A DNA stretch of 64,000 nucleotides. It comes from Jannaschia pohangensis. Lineage in GTDB: Bacteria > Pseudomonadota > Alphaproteobacteria > Rhodobacterales > Rhodobacteraceae. The notes below the pieces were generated by a model. That model saw nothing but the letters and a program-made list of their open reading frames with translations, was not told where the DNA came from and did no database searches. Of this stretch, positions 54,976 through 64,000 are shown one piece after another. The first letter of the stretch is position 1, and every line of letters starts with the position of its first letter. Made by a program: the position numbers and the translations under genes. The stretch spans positions 1-64,000 of the forward strand of contig NZ_FORA01000007.1 of the NCBI RefSeq assembly GCF_900113875.1. Direction: 5' to 3'.

Positions 54976-55161
54976 TGGATGACTCCAGCTATCCGAGTTC
55001 ATTTTTGTAGATATTTCACTAATCTGCCGCAATCAAGCCGTTCTGGGCATCAGGGTAAACAAAGCTGACTTTTGCCGCAGCTTCCCGCCTAGTCGCTGAA
55101 AACGATGTCGTTTCCGCAACGGTCGTGTGCTGCGACCGGGTCGATCCGGCCCGCGAGCCCG

Positions 55162-55836
55162 CTATTCCGTCAGTCGGATGATCTCGAAATCGCCGACCTC
55201 GGGGCTGATTCGTTCGATGCTCTTGCGGACGGTGCCGTTCGATTCCACCCAGTATCTATTGACGAAATCGCCGCCGGTGGCGCGGCAGTCTTCCTCGAAT
55301 ACCCGCGTCGCGTGGCGTTTGCCGTAGATGTCCAACGTCTCATTGCCGATCAGACGGACGTCACAAAGGTAATCACGCGTCTCAATCAAGCCTTCGCCCG
55401 TCAGATAGCGATTCACCCGTTGCACATCGCTGCCCCCGCCAGCCGCGAAAGCCGCGACCAGCGGCGCGATATCGGCGGTCATCAAGTCGAAGCCATACCC
55501 CCGTGTGCCCACCAACACGCCGTCGCGCCGGAGCAACCCGCGATCATCCCCGGCGGCCCATTGCACCGTGCCCCGGTTGGAGGCGACGGGAATGACGGTA
55601 AACCCCGAATCGGCGGTCTTCTGGATCACCAGAAGCGCCGAGACGGGCGACGCTGCGATCAGTTGCGGCGACAAGACCTGACGGGCATCGGGGACCGGTT
55701 GACCCGGTCGGACGACACCCAGAAGCGATCCCCCGGCGATCACCAGGGGGGACTTCACCGGATTGTTGCCGCAAGCGGTCAGGCCAAGGGTCAGGCCCAG
55801 GGCGATCAGGAGCGGGCGGGCAAGGCGCGTCATCAT
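55162..55836 (-). CDS. YjbF-family lipoprotein (GfcB-like)
   Basis: The ~224-residue protein has a lipoprotein signal peptide with lipobox LTAC and the YjbF/GfcB body (RGYGFDLMTADIAPL, RVFEEDCRATGGDFVNRYWVES). In other bacteria it belongs to exopolysaccharide or group 4 capsule export clusters. GGAG lies six bases before the ATG at 55836; the ATG at 55842 would overlap the yjbH-like stop. It follows yjbH directly. Confidence 0.87.
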   Translation of the reverse strand: MMTRLARPLLIALGLTLGLTACGNNPVKSPLVIAGGSLLGVVRPGQPVPDARQVLSPQLIAASPVSALLVIQKTADSGFTVIPVASNRGTVQWAAGDDRGLLRRDGVLVGTRGYGFDLMTADIAPLVAAFAAGGGSDVQRVNRYLTGEGLIETRDYLCDVRLIGNETLDIYGKRHATRVFEEDCRATGGDFVNRYWVESNGTVRKSIERISPEVGDFEIIRLTE

Positions 55837-55838
55837 CG

Positions 55839-57974
55839 TCATCTCCAGACCGTCCCCCAATCGTCCGTCAGGTCCGGCGCGGATTGATCCCGCACTAGCG
55901 GGTAAAGGCGATTGCGCAGGTTGAGGCGGGCGCCACCGTCCCGCAAGATGGGCTGGACCAGAACATTGCCCGAGGTCTGCGTCGGCTGTCCGGTGAACCA
56001 GCTGAAGGGCACCCGCAACCGAATCCCCTTGTCGAAGCTGCCCTCGCCGAATTCTGCCGCGCTGACGTTCGTCTTCGTTGCATAGGCGCTGACCCGCCAG
56101 CCATTGGCGAACTCGCGGGCAAGTTCATAGGTCAAGCCCCGGTCACCGGCCAGATACTGACCCACGTCGACCTGACTGTGGAAGCCGTTGCCGTGGTTGT
56201 AATATGCGCTGACGAAGGCAGTCGTCGCCTCCAGGTCCTGAAAGCCGAGCTGCATGTCGAAATCGCGCTGGCGGACCTTGCTGACCTCCACCCCAAGCGC
56301 CAGCCGGGAGCCGGAGGGCTTCCACAGCAACTCGCCCGAGACACCACCGAACTGCGGCTCCAGCAGGCCGGCCGAGACGCGACCATAAAGGTTGGGGCCG
56401 GGCCGGAACATGTAGGTGCCGGTCAGATAGGGGATGAAGGGCTTGTCGGTGCGCGCGAACAGGTTCGATTCCGAGCGCACGCGCGGCAGCACCGAGTCCG
56501 ACGGCCGGGTCGAACCGTCCCGGTTGCCGACGATCCGTTGGCGCAACGCCCCCTCGAACATCAGGCCCGCGACGGGTTGATAGCTGGCCGACAACTCGGC
56601 CCCGAGGTCGAGGCGGAGGGGATTGTCGGGATCAAACGTGCTGACCGCGACATAGGGGCCAAGCGCCCATTGGAAGCGCGGATAGGCGTCGGGCTGCACG
56701 ACCAGACCGGCGCGGTCCAGGCGGGCGGCATCGACAAGGCCCGCGACGGCCAGCAATTCGTCGGCGCCGTTCGGGCTGTTTTCCAGCGCCTCGATGTCGC
56801 TGCGGCGCAGGACCACGGCATCGCCCGCCAGTCCGGCCTCGTTCAGCGGCACGAAGACCAGCGTCTCGACCGAAGCCGGAAGCACGGCGGTGGCGGCGCG
56901 GGCGGCGCGCCCGATGGCCTGGGGCTGTGCGCCATAGATCGGATTGCGGAAATGGATTTCGGCCCGGCTACCCTCGATCTTGCTGGCGACCAACGGCAGG
57001 CCCGCATCGGCCATCACGGTGCCAAGCCCCGCGCGCAGGATCACCGGCGCACTGGGGTTCTGGGTCCAGGCGGCATCCCAGGCCGCCGGATCGTCCTGGG
57101 GCGCGGGGCGCAGGGTCACCGGCGGTGCGGCCGGACCGATGCCGCTGCCCACGGGCGACCGCTTGGGATTGAGCGAGAATTGAAGCGTCACACCGACTTC
57201 GGAGCCATGCAGGACATATCCCGACAGGCTGGTCCCCGGTCGCAGACGATAGTCGAAGCCGAAGTTGAGCGGCGTTTTCGCGTCGAAGATGCCGCGCGCC
57301 TCTTCCTCGACATAGGCGTCCGACGAATATTCCGCCGTCAGGGTCAGCCGGTCGTTCCAGCGGTATTGAACCCCGCCGAACAGGGCGGCGTCGCCGCGGA
57401 AGATCTGGCTGGTCTGGAACTGTCCGCCGGTGCCGATGGTCAGGGGCGGGCGTGTCTCGAACTTGTCGCTGACGATGCCGAGCGGGTTGGTGAACCCGCC
57501 GCGCGTGCCAAGCCGACCCCACCCAAGGCCACCTGTCACGGTCCAGCGGTCGCCGAAAGACTTGGTCGCGACGACGTATTCGGAGGCATAGAGACTGGTG
57601 CCGCCGATGTCCTGAATGCCGACGGTCACGGCGGGGCGGCGCGCGGTTTCGGTCAAGAGCTGATAGCGAAGATCGAAGCTGCGGTCATACGTGCGCACGA
57701 AATTCGGCCCGATGGGCAGGAAATCGGGAACGGTCGCATAGCGGAACACGGCCTGAAGCCGCGGGGTCAGCTGAAACGCGATCTGGGTCCGACCGGAGCC
57801 GTTGGACAGCAGGGTCAGGCTGGTCGTGAGTTCCGCATCAGGCTGCATCTGGGCCGTCGGCAAGTCGATGAGACCGGGCACGCCATAGCTGTTGATGGCG
57901 CGAATGTCTTGCGCGGCGGCGGGCAGGGCCAGCGCGGCAAACGCGATTGCAACGGCTTTGGACAGGGTCGTCAT
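55839..57974 (-). CDS. YjbH-family outer membrane protein
   Basis: The 711-residue protein has a signal peptide and the YjbH pattern: INSYGVPGLIDLPTAQMQPDAELTTSLTLL, RYQLLTETARRPAVTVGIQDIGGTSLYASEYVVATKSF, and a C-terminal beta-barrel region (AYATKTNVSAAEFGEGSFDKGIRLRVPF). The family is linked to exopolysaccharide secretion through the outer membrane. It pairs with the YjbF lipoprotein and is divergent from an epimerase and a sugar transferase, 158 bases away. Confidence 0.88.
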   Translation of the reverse strand: MTTLSKAVAIAFAALALPAAAQDIRAINSYGVPGLIDLPTAQMQPDAELTTSLTLLSNGSGRTQIAFQLTPRLQAVFRYATVPDFLPIGPNFVRTYDRSFDLRYQLLTETARRPAVTVGIQDIGGTSLYASEYVVATKSFGDRWTVTGGLGWGRLGTRGGFTNPLGIVSDKFETRPPLTIGTGGQFQTSQIFRGDAALFGGVQYRWNDRLTLTAEYSSDAYVEEEARGIFDAKTPLNFGFDYRLRPGTSLSGYVLHGSEVGVTLQFSLNPKRSPVGSGIGPAAPPVTLRPAPQDDPAAWDAAWTQNPSAPVILRAGLGTVMADAGLPLVASKIEGSRAEIHFRNPIYGAQPQAIGRAARAATAVLPASVETLVFVPLNEAGLAGDAVVLRRSDIEALENSPNGADELLAVAGLVDAARLDRAGLVVQPDAYPRFQWALGPYVAVSTFDPDNPLRLDLGAELSASYQPVAGLMFEGALRQRIVGNRDGSTRPSDSVLPRVRSESNLFARTDKPFIPYLTGTYMFRPGPNLYGRVSAGLLEPQFGGVSGELLWKPSGSRLALGVEVSKVRQRDFDMQLGFQDLEATTAFVSAYYNHGNGFHSQVDVGQYLAGDRGLTYELAREFANGWRVSAYATKTNVSAAEFGEGSFDKGIRLRVPFSWFTGQPTQTSGNVLVQPILRDGGARLNLRNRLYPLVRDQSAPDLTDDWGTVWR

Positions 57975-58132
57975 GGCATTTGACCTTTGGCTTGCGGCCC
58001 GCTCTTCATGCCCGCCGGTGGTCTGTTCGGAAAGGCGCGCCTTCCGTTTCGGCGACTTCCGGCCACCGGGTGTCTTGATTCTGCAACGACTTCGCGTCAG
58101 GCCCCAAGGGACGCTGAAATCTCGGAGCGGTC

Positions 58133-58939
58133 ATGTCCGACGCTGCCCCACCCCCCGACGGATTGGCCGTCACCGGATCGACCGGACGCATCGGGCGCAT
58201 GTTGCGGACCGTCTGGGCGGGGGCGGACGTGGCCTGGCTTCGTCGCGGCGATCCGCTCGAGACCGGGCTCCGTGGCCGGTCCTGTGTCGTCGGGCTGGCC
58301 GGGGTGACCCGGGGCGACGCGCGCGCGCTCGCCGCCAACACGAGCACCGCTTGCCAGACCCTGCGCGCGGCAGAGGCCGCCAAGGTCAAGCGGGTCATCC
58401 TGTTCTCTTCGGCCGCTGTCTATGGTCGCGCATCCGGGCCATTGGTTGAGACGGCCGCGCCCACGCCCGTCGCACCCTACGGGACGGCGAAGGCCGAAAT
58501 GGAAGAGAACGTGGCCCGGTGGTGCGCCGCACATCCGAACGGGCCCGAAGTCACGATTCTGCGTCTGGGCAATGTCGCGGGGGCCGATGCGCTGTTGTCG
58601 AGCCTCGACAAGACTCCGCCCGGCCTCGACATTTTTCCGGACGGGCGAAGCCCCAGGCGCAGTTACATCGGCCCCCGGACGCTGGCGGAGGTGCTGGTGC
58701 GTCTGGCGATCCATCCGGGGCCCTTGCCAGAGATCCTGAACGTCGCGGCGCCGGGCACCGTGGAAATGGCGGCCCTGTTGCGCGCCGCCGCCCTGTCCTG
58801 GACGCCCATGCGCGCGCCCCCGGCCGCGATCCCCGAGGTGGAACTGGACACCCGGCTGCTGCAATCGCTCCTTCCCCTTCCGCCCGACGCCTCCGACCCG
58901 GCGCGGATCGTGGCCGAATGGCGCGAGGTCTGCCGATGA
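58133..58939 (+). CDS. NAD-dependent epimerase/dehydratase family protein
   Basis: The 268-residue SDR protein has the nucleotide loop TGSTGRIGRML (14-24), the catalytic region SSAAVYGR followed by YGTAKAEMEE (Tyr and Lys), and a short C-terminal part. It probably modifies a nucleotide sugar for the exopolysaccharide made by this locus. GGAG precedes the ATG, and its stop overlaps the sugar transferase start (ATGA). Confidence 0.85.
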   Translation: MSDAAPPPDGLAVTGSTGRIGRMLRTVWAGADVAWLRRGDPLETGLRGRSCVVGLAGVTRGDARALAANTSTACQTLRAAEAAKVKRVILFSSAAVYGRASGPLVETAAPTPVAPYGTAKAEMEENVARWCAAHPNGPEVTILRLGNVAGADALLSSLDKTPPGLDIFPDGRSPRRSYIGPRTLAEVLVRLAIHPGPLPEILNVAAPGTVEMAALLRAAALSWTPMRAPPAAIPEVELDTRLLQSLLPLPPDASDPARIVAEWREVCR

Positions 58940-59577
58940 CCCCGGGCAAGCGGCTGTTCGACATCCTGTTCTCGCTCTACCTGATGGTCTTCCTGGCCCC
59001 GGTCTTTGCGGTCGTGACCTGGAAGGTCTGGCGCCAACAGGGCGGGCCGATCTTCTATGGCTCCGAGCGGATGAAATCGCCGACCGAAGCGTTCACGCTC
59101 TGGAAATACCGCACGATGGCCGACGATCCGTCCGACACGGGCGTGACCGGCGGCGACAAGGCATCCCGGATCACCCCGCTCGGCGCGGCCCTGCGTCGGC
59201 GCAGGCTCGATGAACTGCCGCAACTGTGGAACATCCTGAAAGGCGACGTCAGCTTCGTCGGGCCGCGCCCGCCCCTGCGCCGCTATGTCGAGATGTTCCC
59301 GGACCTCTATGGCGAAGTTCTGAAATCCCGGCCCGGGGTCACCGGCCTGGCCAGTCTGATCTATTCGCCCCACGAGGAACGCATCCTGTCGGCCTGCAAT
59401 ACCGCCGCCGAGACCGAGGCCGAGTACATCCGCGTCTGCGTGCCGCGAAAGGCCGCGCTCGACCTTCTGTATCAGCGCAACCGGACGTTCTGGATGGATG
59501 TGAAGCTCATCTCCTGGACGACGGCCAAGTTTCTGCCCCGGGCGATCCGCCCCAAGCGCAAGGGCAAATGGGTCTGA
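58936..59577 (+). CDS. Sugar transferase (polyprenyl-phosphate glycosyl-1-phosphate transferase type)
   Basis: The 213-residue protein has one N-terminal hydrophobic helix (LFDILFSLYLMVFLAPVFAVVTW) and the catalytic signature FTLWKYRTM, RRRRLDELPQLWNILKGDVSFVGPRPPL and RPGVTGLAS. Such enzymes place the first sugar phosphate on the lipid carrier at the inner membrane, starting polysaccharide synthesis. It is coupled to the epimerase and convergent with the sodium channel gene, one base between their stops. Confidence 0.93.
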   Translation: MTPGKRLFDILFSLYLMVFLAPVFAVVTWKVWRQQGGPIFYGSERMKSPTEAFTLWKYRTMADDPSDTGVTGGDKASRITPLGAALRRRRLDELPQLWNILKGDVSFVGPRPPLRRYVEMFPDLYGEVLKSRPGVTGLASLIYSPHEERILSACNTAAETEAEYIRVCVPRKAALDLLYQRNRTFWMDVKLISWTTAKFLPRAIRPKRKGKWV

Positions 59578-59578
59578 C

Positions 59579-60349
59579 CTAGGGGCCGCGTTCCCGGATG
59601 GTTTTCTCGATTGCCTCCAGACGGGCCAGAACCTCGTCGCGGTAGGCATCCGTGGCGGCGTTCGACTCCTCTGCATGGGCGTCCTGCATCGAATTCACGA
59701 TCAGACCAACGAGCAGGTTCACCACGGCAAAGGTGGTGACCATGATGAAGGGCACGAAGAACACCCAGGCGTAGGGGAAAACCTCCATGACCGGGCGCAC
59801 GATGCCCATGGACCAGGATTCGAGCGTCATGATCTGGAACAGGGTATAGCCCGATTTTCCGAGGTCCCCGAACCACTCCGGGAAGGACGCGCCAAAGAGC
59901 TTGGTCGCGATCACGGCGGCGATGTAGAAGATGATCCCCATCAGCAGGAACACGCTGCCCATGCCGGGAAGCGCCGTCACGAAGCCCTCGACCACCCGGC
60001 GCAGGCGCGGAAAGACCGACACGATCCTGAGGACCCGCAGGATGCGCAGGGCCCGCAAGACGCTGAGCGGACCCGCCGTGGGGACAAGCGCGATGCCGAC
60101 GATGACGAAGTCGAAGATGTTCCAGCCCTGCGTCCAGAAACGCCTGCCCTGGGCGACGATCTTGGCCAGCAGTTCGACCACGAAGATGCCGAGACAGATC
60201 CGGTCGATGACGGTCAGAAGCCCGGCATATCGGTCCATCACCGGCGGCACCGTTTCGAGCCCCAGGGTCACGGCATTCACCAGAATGACGGCGACTATGA
60301 AGTTTCGGACAAAGGGACGTTCAAGAAAATCGTTCAGGGCGGCGCGCAT
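59579..60349 (-). CDS. Bacterial voltage-gated sodium channel (NavSp/NaChBac type)
   Basis: The 256-residue protein is a single-repeat six-helix channel. S4 has Arg at 99, 102, 105 and 108 (every third residue) plus a basic run near 115-118. The pore filter TLESWSM (175-181) matches the sodium-selective BacNav type, the same residues as described for NavSp from Silicibacter pomeroyi. Residues ~222-254 should form the C-terminal coiled coil that makes the tetramer. Its ATG overlaps the methyltransferase stop by one base. The longer upstream frame is shadow. Confidence 0.94.
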   Translation of the reverse strand: MRAALNDFLERPFVRNFIVAVILVNAVTLGLETVPPVMDRYAGLLTVIDRICLGIFVVELLAKIVAQGRRFWTQGWNIFDFVIVGIALVPTAGPLSVLRALRILRVLRIVSVFPRLRRVVEGFVTALPGMGSVFLLMGIIFYIAAVIATKLFGASFPEWFGDLGKSGYTLFQIMTLESWSMGIVRPVMEVFPYAWVFFVPFIMVTTFAVVNLLVGLIVNSMQDAHAEESNAATDAYRDEVLARLEAIEKTIRERGP

Positions 60350-61566
60350 CAGGATCTCTCGAAGAGGGTGACAAGCTCGATATGGGGGGACCAGCGGAAT
60401 TGATCCACGACCGTCACGGGGCCCATGCGGAATCCCGCCGCGATCAGGGTGGCGGCGTCGCGGGCGAAGGTGCCGGGGTTGCAGCTGACGAAGGCGATCC
60501 GGCGGATCCTGGACAGGATCAATTGCGCCACCTGCGACTCGGCCCCCGCGCGCGGCGGGTCGATGACGGCGGCGTCGAACCGGGCCAGTTCGTCGGGCAG
60601 AAGCGGGTTGCGGAACAGGTCGCGCACCTCGGATGTGATCGCCTTGAGGCCTGTCGCATGGCGCGCCCCGTCCGACAGCGCCTGGGTCAGCGCGCGGTCG
60701 CCTTCGACGGCATGTATCGGCATCGTTCGGGCCAGCGGAAAGGTGAAGGTGCCGCAGCCCGCGAACAGGTCGACCGCCCGCGTGGCCCCCGCCAGAAGGT
60801 CGGTGACCCGGGCCGACAGGGCGGCCTCGCCCTCGGCGGTCGCTTGCAGAAAGGCGCCGGGCGGCGGCGTGACGGGCGCGCCGCCCAGCCGCAGCACCGG
60901 CGGCGTCTGCTGCAAGGCCGGCTCCCCGTTCCAGGTGATCCGCGCAAAAGCCGCGGCCAGCGGGGCCAGCGCGACCATCGCGTCCCGGTCGAGCGGTTTG
61001 GCGTCCGACAGGCTCAGGTCCAGCCCGCTGTCCGTCAGGGTGACGGTCAGCGTGACCTCTCCGCCCCGATTGGCGGCGATGCGGGTCACCTGCTCCAGCA
61101 CCGGAAGGGCCGATAGGATGGCCGGGTCCAGAACTTTGCAGTCCGGAATCTCTACGACGTCGGTCGAGGCGCGGACGTGAAAGCCGACCTGCGCGCCCTT
61201 CTTGGTGCGGCGTCCCGACAGGGCGGCGCGGCGGCGGGTGTTGGGAGGCGATGTCGCGATCCCGGCGATGGTGGCCGTGATACCGGCGCGGGCCAATGCG
61301 TCGCGCGTCACATCCTGCTTCCACTGCGCCACGAAGGCGTCGGAGGCATGTTGCAATGCGCATCCCCCGCAGCGCCGGAAATGCGGACACGGCGGGGCCA
61401 CCCGGTCGGTGGACGGCGTGACAATCTTCGGGTCGGGCACCCGGTCGCCCAGGACATCGCCGGTCACGACTTCGCCCGGCAGGGTCCGGGGGACGAACAG
61501 CGGGCCGGCATCGCCCGTCGCGATGCCGTCGCCGTGGTGGCCGAGACGGGTGATGGTATGTGTCAT
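60349..61566 (-). CDS. Class I SAM-dependent RNA methyltransferase (TrmA/RlmD family)
   Basis: The 405-residue protein has a TRAM-like N terminus, the iron-sulfur Cys cluster CPHFRRCGGC with a further Cys at EIPDCKVLDP, the SAM loop DLFAGCGTFTFPLA, and the catalytic VSCNPGTFARDAATL with DPPRAGAES nearby. It methylates a uridine (C5) in rRNA or tRNA; which one is not certain. The gene runs into the channel gene, so the two share a transcript although their jobs look unrelated. Confidence 0.92.
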   Translation of the reverse strand: MTHTITRLGHHGDGIATGDAGPLFVPRTLPGEVVTGDVLGDRVPDPKIVTPSTDRVAPPCPHFRRCGGCALQHASDAFVAQWKQDVTRDALARAGITATIAGIATSPPNTRRRAALSGRRTKKGAQVGFHVRASTDVVEIPDCKVLDPAILSALPVLEQVTRIAANRGGEVTLTVTLTDSGLDLSLSDAKPLDRDAMVALAPLAAAFARITWNGEPALQQTPPVLRLGGAPVTPPPGAFLQATAEGEAALSARVTDLLAGATRAVDLFAGCGTFTFPLARTMPIHAVEGDRALTQALSDGARHATGLKAITSEVRDLFRNPLLPDELARFDAAVIDPPRAGAESQVAQLILSRIRRIAFVSCNPGTFARDAATLIAAGFRMGPVTVVDQFRWSPHIELVTLFERS

Positions 61567-61638
61567 GGGATGCGCCGTAGCACCGGCGCGCGGCTTTCGC
61601 CATATCGGGAACGGAGCCGTGGCGGGCCCTGGCGGATT

Positions 61639-63495
61639 TCACTCTGCCGCGACGTCTTCCACCCCGATGAATCCGCCCGACTGACGATCCCAATAGCGGG
61701 CATAAATGCCCCTGGCCGCCAGCAGTTCGGCGTGGGTGCCGTCTTCGACGATCCGCCCGTCTTCCAGCACGACGATCCTGTCCATGCGCGCGATGGTCGA
61801 CAGGCGGTGCGCAATGGCGAGGACGGTCTTGCCGTCCATCACGCGGTCGAGCGCGGTCTGAATCGCCGCCTCCACTTCGGAATCGAGGGCACTCGTTGCC
61901 TCGTCCAGCACCAGGATGGGCGCGTCCTTGATGATGGCGCGGGCCAGGGCGATGCGCTGGCGCTGACCACCCGAAAGCTTCACGCCCCGCTCGCCCAGGA
62001 AGGCGTCGTATCCGGTGTTGCCCTTGTGGTCGCGCAGGGTGGTGATGAAGTCATGCGCCTCGGCCCGGCGGGCGGCGTCGATGACCTGTTCTTCGGTGGC
62101 ATCGGGGCGACCATAGAGAATGTTGTCGCGGGCCGTGCGGTTGAACATCGCGGTTTCCTGCGTGACCATGCCGATCTGGTGGCGCAGGCTGTCCTGCGTC
62201 ACGTCGCGCAGGTCGTGGCCGTCGATGGTGATCCGCCCCTTTTCCGGATCGTAGAGCCGTAGGAGCAGGGCCACGAGGGTGGACTTGCCCGCCCCCGATG
62301 CGCCCACGACCCCGAGCTTTTCCCCCGGCCGAAGCCGCAGCGTGAGGTCGCGCAGGCCGCCGCCGCCGCCCTGTCGACCATAGGTAAAGGTCACGTCGTC
62401 GAGCGCGATGGCCCCCTGAACCGGCGGCAGGTCTTTCGCGGTATCGGCATCGGTCAGGGTCCAGCGCGGAGTCAGGGTGCGCATCCCGTCCTCGATCTCG
62501 CCCAGGTTGGCGTACATGCCCATCAGCGTGAAACTGACCCAGCCGGTCATCTGGCTCAGCCGGAAGGAAATCGCCCCGGCGGCGGCGATATCCCCCGCCG
62601 TGGCCGACCCGGCGCGCCACAGCAGCAGGGTGCCGCCGATCATCAGGATAGGCAGCAGGCCCGCGCAGAACATCAGGGCAAAACGAAAGGCCGTCGAGAT
62701 GCGGCCAAAGGCCAGCGCCTCGGTCCGCAGCTTGGCCATGGAGTCGAGGGCGGCGCGATCCTCATGATCGGCATGCCCGAACAGCTTGACGGTCTTGATG
62801 TTGGTGACAGTGTCGACCACCTGACCCGTGACCGTCGCGCGGGCGGCGGCGCGCACCTTGGAGCGGGCCCGGATGCGCGGCATGAAGAACCGGAAAAGCC
62901 ACAGATACCCGACCAGCCAGACCGCCAAGGCCAGCGCGATGCGCCAGTCGATCGTCAGCATCAGCAGGGCCGACCCGATCAGCGACGCCAGCGAAAAGGC
63001 AACCACGTTGATGAATTCGCCGGTGACATCGGTGACGGCGCGGGCGGTCTGCATCTGCTTGGCGGCGATGCGCCCGGCAAAGTCGTTGTCGAAAAAGCTG
63101 ACCGCCTGTCCCAGGGTCCAGCGGTGCAGGCGCGACTGGACCAGCGGATAGACGTTCGGGGCCACGGTGATGCCGTTGAAGGCCGCCGATGCGCCGAACA
63201 CGAGTGGCCGCGCGATCAGATAGAACGCCAGAAACCCCGCCAGTAGCAGGCCATTGCGCACCAGGTATCCGCCCGACGGGTCGGCGGCGCTGTCGATGAC
63301 CGCGCCAAGGAAGAAGGCCGTCGCGATCTCGGTCGTCCCGGCCAGCGCCGAGACGGCGAAGGCCACCAGAAGCGGCGGCCACCCCCCCTTGAGGCACCAG
63401 CCGAAAAAGGCGGCCAGCGTCGTTGGCGGCGGCGCATCCGCCGGGGCGAACGGCGGGATCAACCGGCCGAAATAGTCGGACATGGCTCGGATCAT
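61639..63495 (-). CDS. ABC exporter, fused permease and ATPase (second of a tandem pair)
   Basis: The 618-residue protein has a six-helix ABC transmembrane domain and an ATPase with Walker [10 protein letters not shown], signature [16 protein letters not shown], Walker [13 protein letters not shown] and switch AHRLST. It overlaps its upstream paralogue by four bases (ATGA), and the pair is probably a heterodimeric exporter. The substrate, lipid or drug, is unknown. Its end has the same SGGFI tail as the neighbour. Confidence 0.94.
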   Translation of the reverse strand: MIRAMSDYFGRLIPPFAPADAPPPTTLAAFFGWCLKGGWPPLLVAFAVSALAGTTEIATAFFLGAVIDSAADPSGGYLVRNGLLLAGFLAFYLIARPLVFGASAAFNGITVAPNVYPLVQSRLHRWTLGQAVSFFDNDFAGRIAAKQMQTARAVTDVTGEFINVVAFSLASLIGSALLMLTIDWRIALALAVWLVGYLWLFRFFMPRIRARSKVRAAARATVTGQVVDTVTNIKTVKLFGHADHEDRAALDSMAKLRTEALAFGRISTAFRFALMFCAGLLPILMIGGTLLLWRAGSATAGDIAAAGAISFRLSQMTGWVSFTLMGMYANLGEIEDGMRTLTPRWTLTDADTAKDLPPVQGAIALDDVTFTYGRQGGGGGLRDLTLRLRPGEKLGVVGASGAGKSTLVALLLRLYDPEKGRITIDGHDLRDVTQDSLRHQIGMVTQETAMFNRTARDNILYGRPDATEEQVIDAARRAEAHDFITTLRDHKGNTGYDAFLGERGVKLSGGQRQRIALARAIIKDAPILVLDEATSALDSEVEAAIQTALDRVMDGKTVLAIAHRLSTIARMDRIVVLEDGRIVEDGTHAELLAARGIYARYWDRQSGGFIGVEDVAAE

Positions 63496-64000
63496 TCGGC
63501 GGCCCCCTGAAGCGCGTCGGCGTCGATGAACCCGCCCGACTGGCGCCCCCAGAACGACGCATAGAGCCCGCCCTGTGCAAGAAGGTCGTCGTGGGTTCCG
63601 TCTTCGATGATGCGACCATCGTCGATGACCAGAATGCGGTCCATGGCCGCGATGGTCGACAGGCGGTGCGCGATGGCGATGACGGTCTTGCCCTCCATCA
63701 TGCCATAGAGCGTGTCCTGAATTGCGGCCTCCACCTCGGAGTCGAGCGCGCTGGTCGCTTCGTCCAGCACCAGGATGGGCGCGTCCTTCAGGATGACGCG
63801 GGCCAGTGCCACGCGCTGCCTCTGGCCGCCAGACAGCTTGACGCCCCGCTCGCCAACTTGCGCCGCATAGCCCTGCCGTCCTTCCGGGTCGGCAAGATCC
63901 AGGATGAAATCATGGGCCTGCGCCTTGTTCGCCGCCGCCGCGAGGTCGGCATCGGACGCATCGGCCCGCCCATAGCGGATGTTGTCGGCAACCGAACGGT
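63492..64000 (-). CDS. ABC exporter, ATPase end (partial)
   Basis: This is the C-terminal ~169 residues of a protein cut by the window edge. It has the ABC signature [16 protein letters not shown], Walker [13 protein letters not shown] and the switch His in AHRLST. It is the first half of the tandem exporter pair and overlaps the second by four bases. The start and the membrane domain lie outside the window. Confidence 0.93.
   Translation of the reverse strand, partial: RSVADNIRYGRADASDADLAAAANKAQAHDFILDLADPEGRQGYAAQVGERGVKLSGGQRQRVALARVILKDAPILVLDEATSALDSEVEAAIQDTLYGMMEGKTVIAIAHRLSTIAAMDRILVIDDGRIIEDGTHDDLLAQGGLYASFWGRQSGGFIDADALQGAAE

Noticed and set aside
55099-55114. Palindrome AAACGATGTCGTTT as terminator of the YjbF gene
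   Set aside because: The 2-base loop is too short for a hairpin and no T run follows; it may still be a protein site.

Overview
The window is about 66% GC by eye, with dense, often 4-base-overlapping (ATGA/GTGA) genes. Several gene neighbourhoods are typical of the Rhodobacterales (Roseobacter/Paracoccaceae) branch of Alphaproteobacteria: petP-petR, a histone-deacetylase-family gene followed by xseB-ispA-dxs, accD-folC, a DUF2794 gene, and a NavSp-type sodium channel. It reads as ordinary chromosome. I saw no rRNA, tRNA, insertion sequence, integrase or CRISPR array. Genus and species cannot be stated from the sequence alone.

Layout. 1-3.1 kb: the tail of an unknown gene, a strong terminator, then accD-folC-secreted protein on the minus strand. 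3.1-4.9 kb: two tandem CPBP-type membrane proteases. 5.0-7.9 kb: ilvD with two conserved unknowns. 8.1-11.7 kb: a LysR regulator and a chemoreceptor with an HBM-like double sensor. 11.8-17.2 kb: a minus-strand operon (CinA-like, GNAT, AhpD-like, OmpA-like) back to back with plus-strand sfsA, map, radC. 17.2-23.6 kb: a seven-gene minus-strand run (UMF1-type MFS, mepA, phytase-like esterase, AEC transporter, fghA, HAD, ornithine cyclodeaminase family). 23.6-33.5 kb: a thioesterase, YggT, a very small unannotated-size gene, an ArsR-SRPBCC pair with candidate operators, a lipoprotein hydrolase, a sulfotransferase-like gene, a glycosyltransferase plus lipid-type ABC exporter, and an MFS carrier.

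33.8-35.8 kb is compositionally different and carries the most interesting cassette: an RNA ligase followed by a fused HD-phosphohydrolase/polynucleotide-kinase protein. Together these form a complete RNA end-healing and sealing set. 36.1-44.4 kb: asd, a MuiA-family protein, an RHH protein, a carbonic anhydrase-SbtA-SbtB bicarbonate module, an M17 aminopeptidase and an NlpC/P60 hydrolase. 44.4-47.2 kb: a lower-GC HExxH putative metallopeptidase next to a DUF4123-like protein, which suggests a type VI secretion cargo cassette. 47.2-54.7 kb: DUF2794, a small exported protein, a structured intergenic segment with a strong terminator, ilvE, then petP-petR-HDAC-xseB-ispA-dxs for regulation and isoprenoid precursor synthesis.

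54.7-64 kb: a small exported protein, an exopolysaccharide-type locus (YjbF/YjbH divergent from an epimerase and a sugar transferase), a voltage-gated sodium channel overlapping an RNA methyltransferase gene, and a tandem pair of ABC exporters, the last cut by the window edge.

Most identifications come from motif and family recognition without database searches. Start codons were checked against the nucleotide sequence. GTG or TTG starts and doubtful starts are flagged in the entries.
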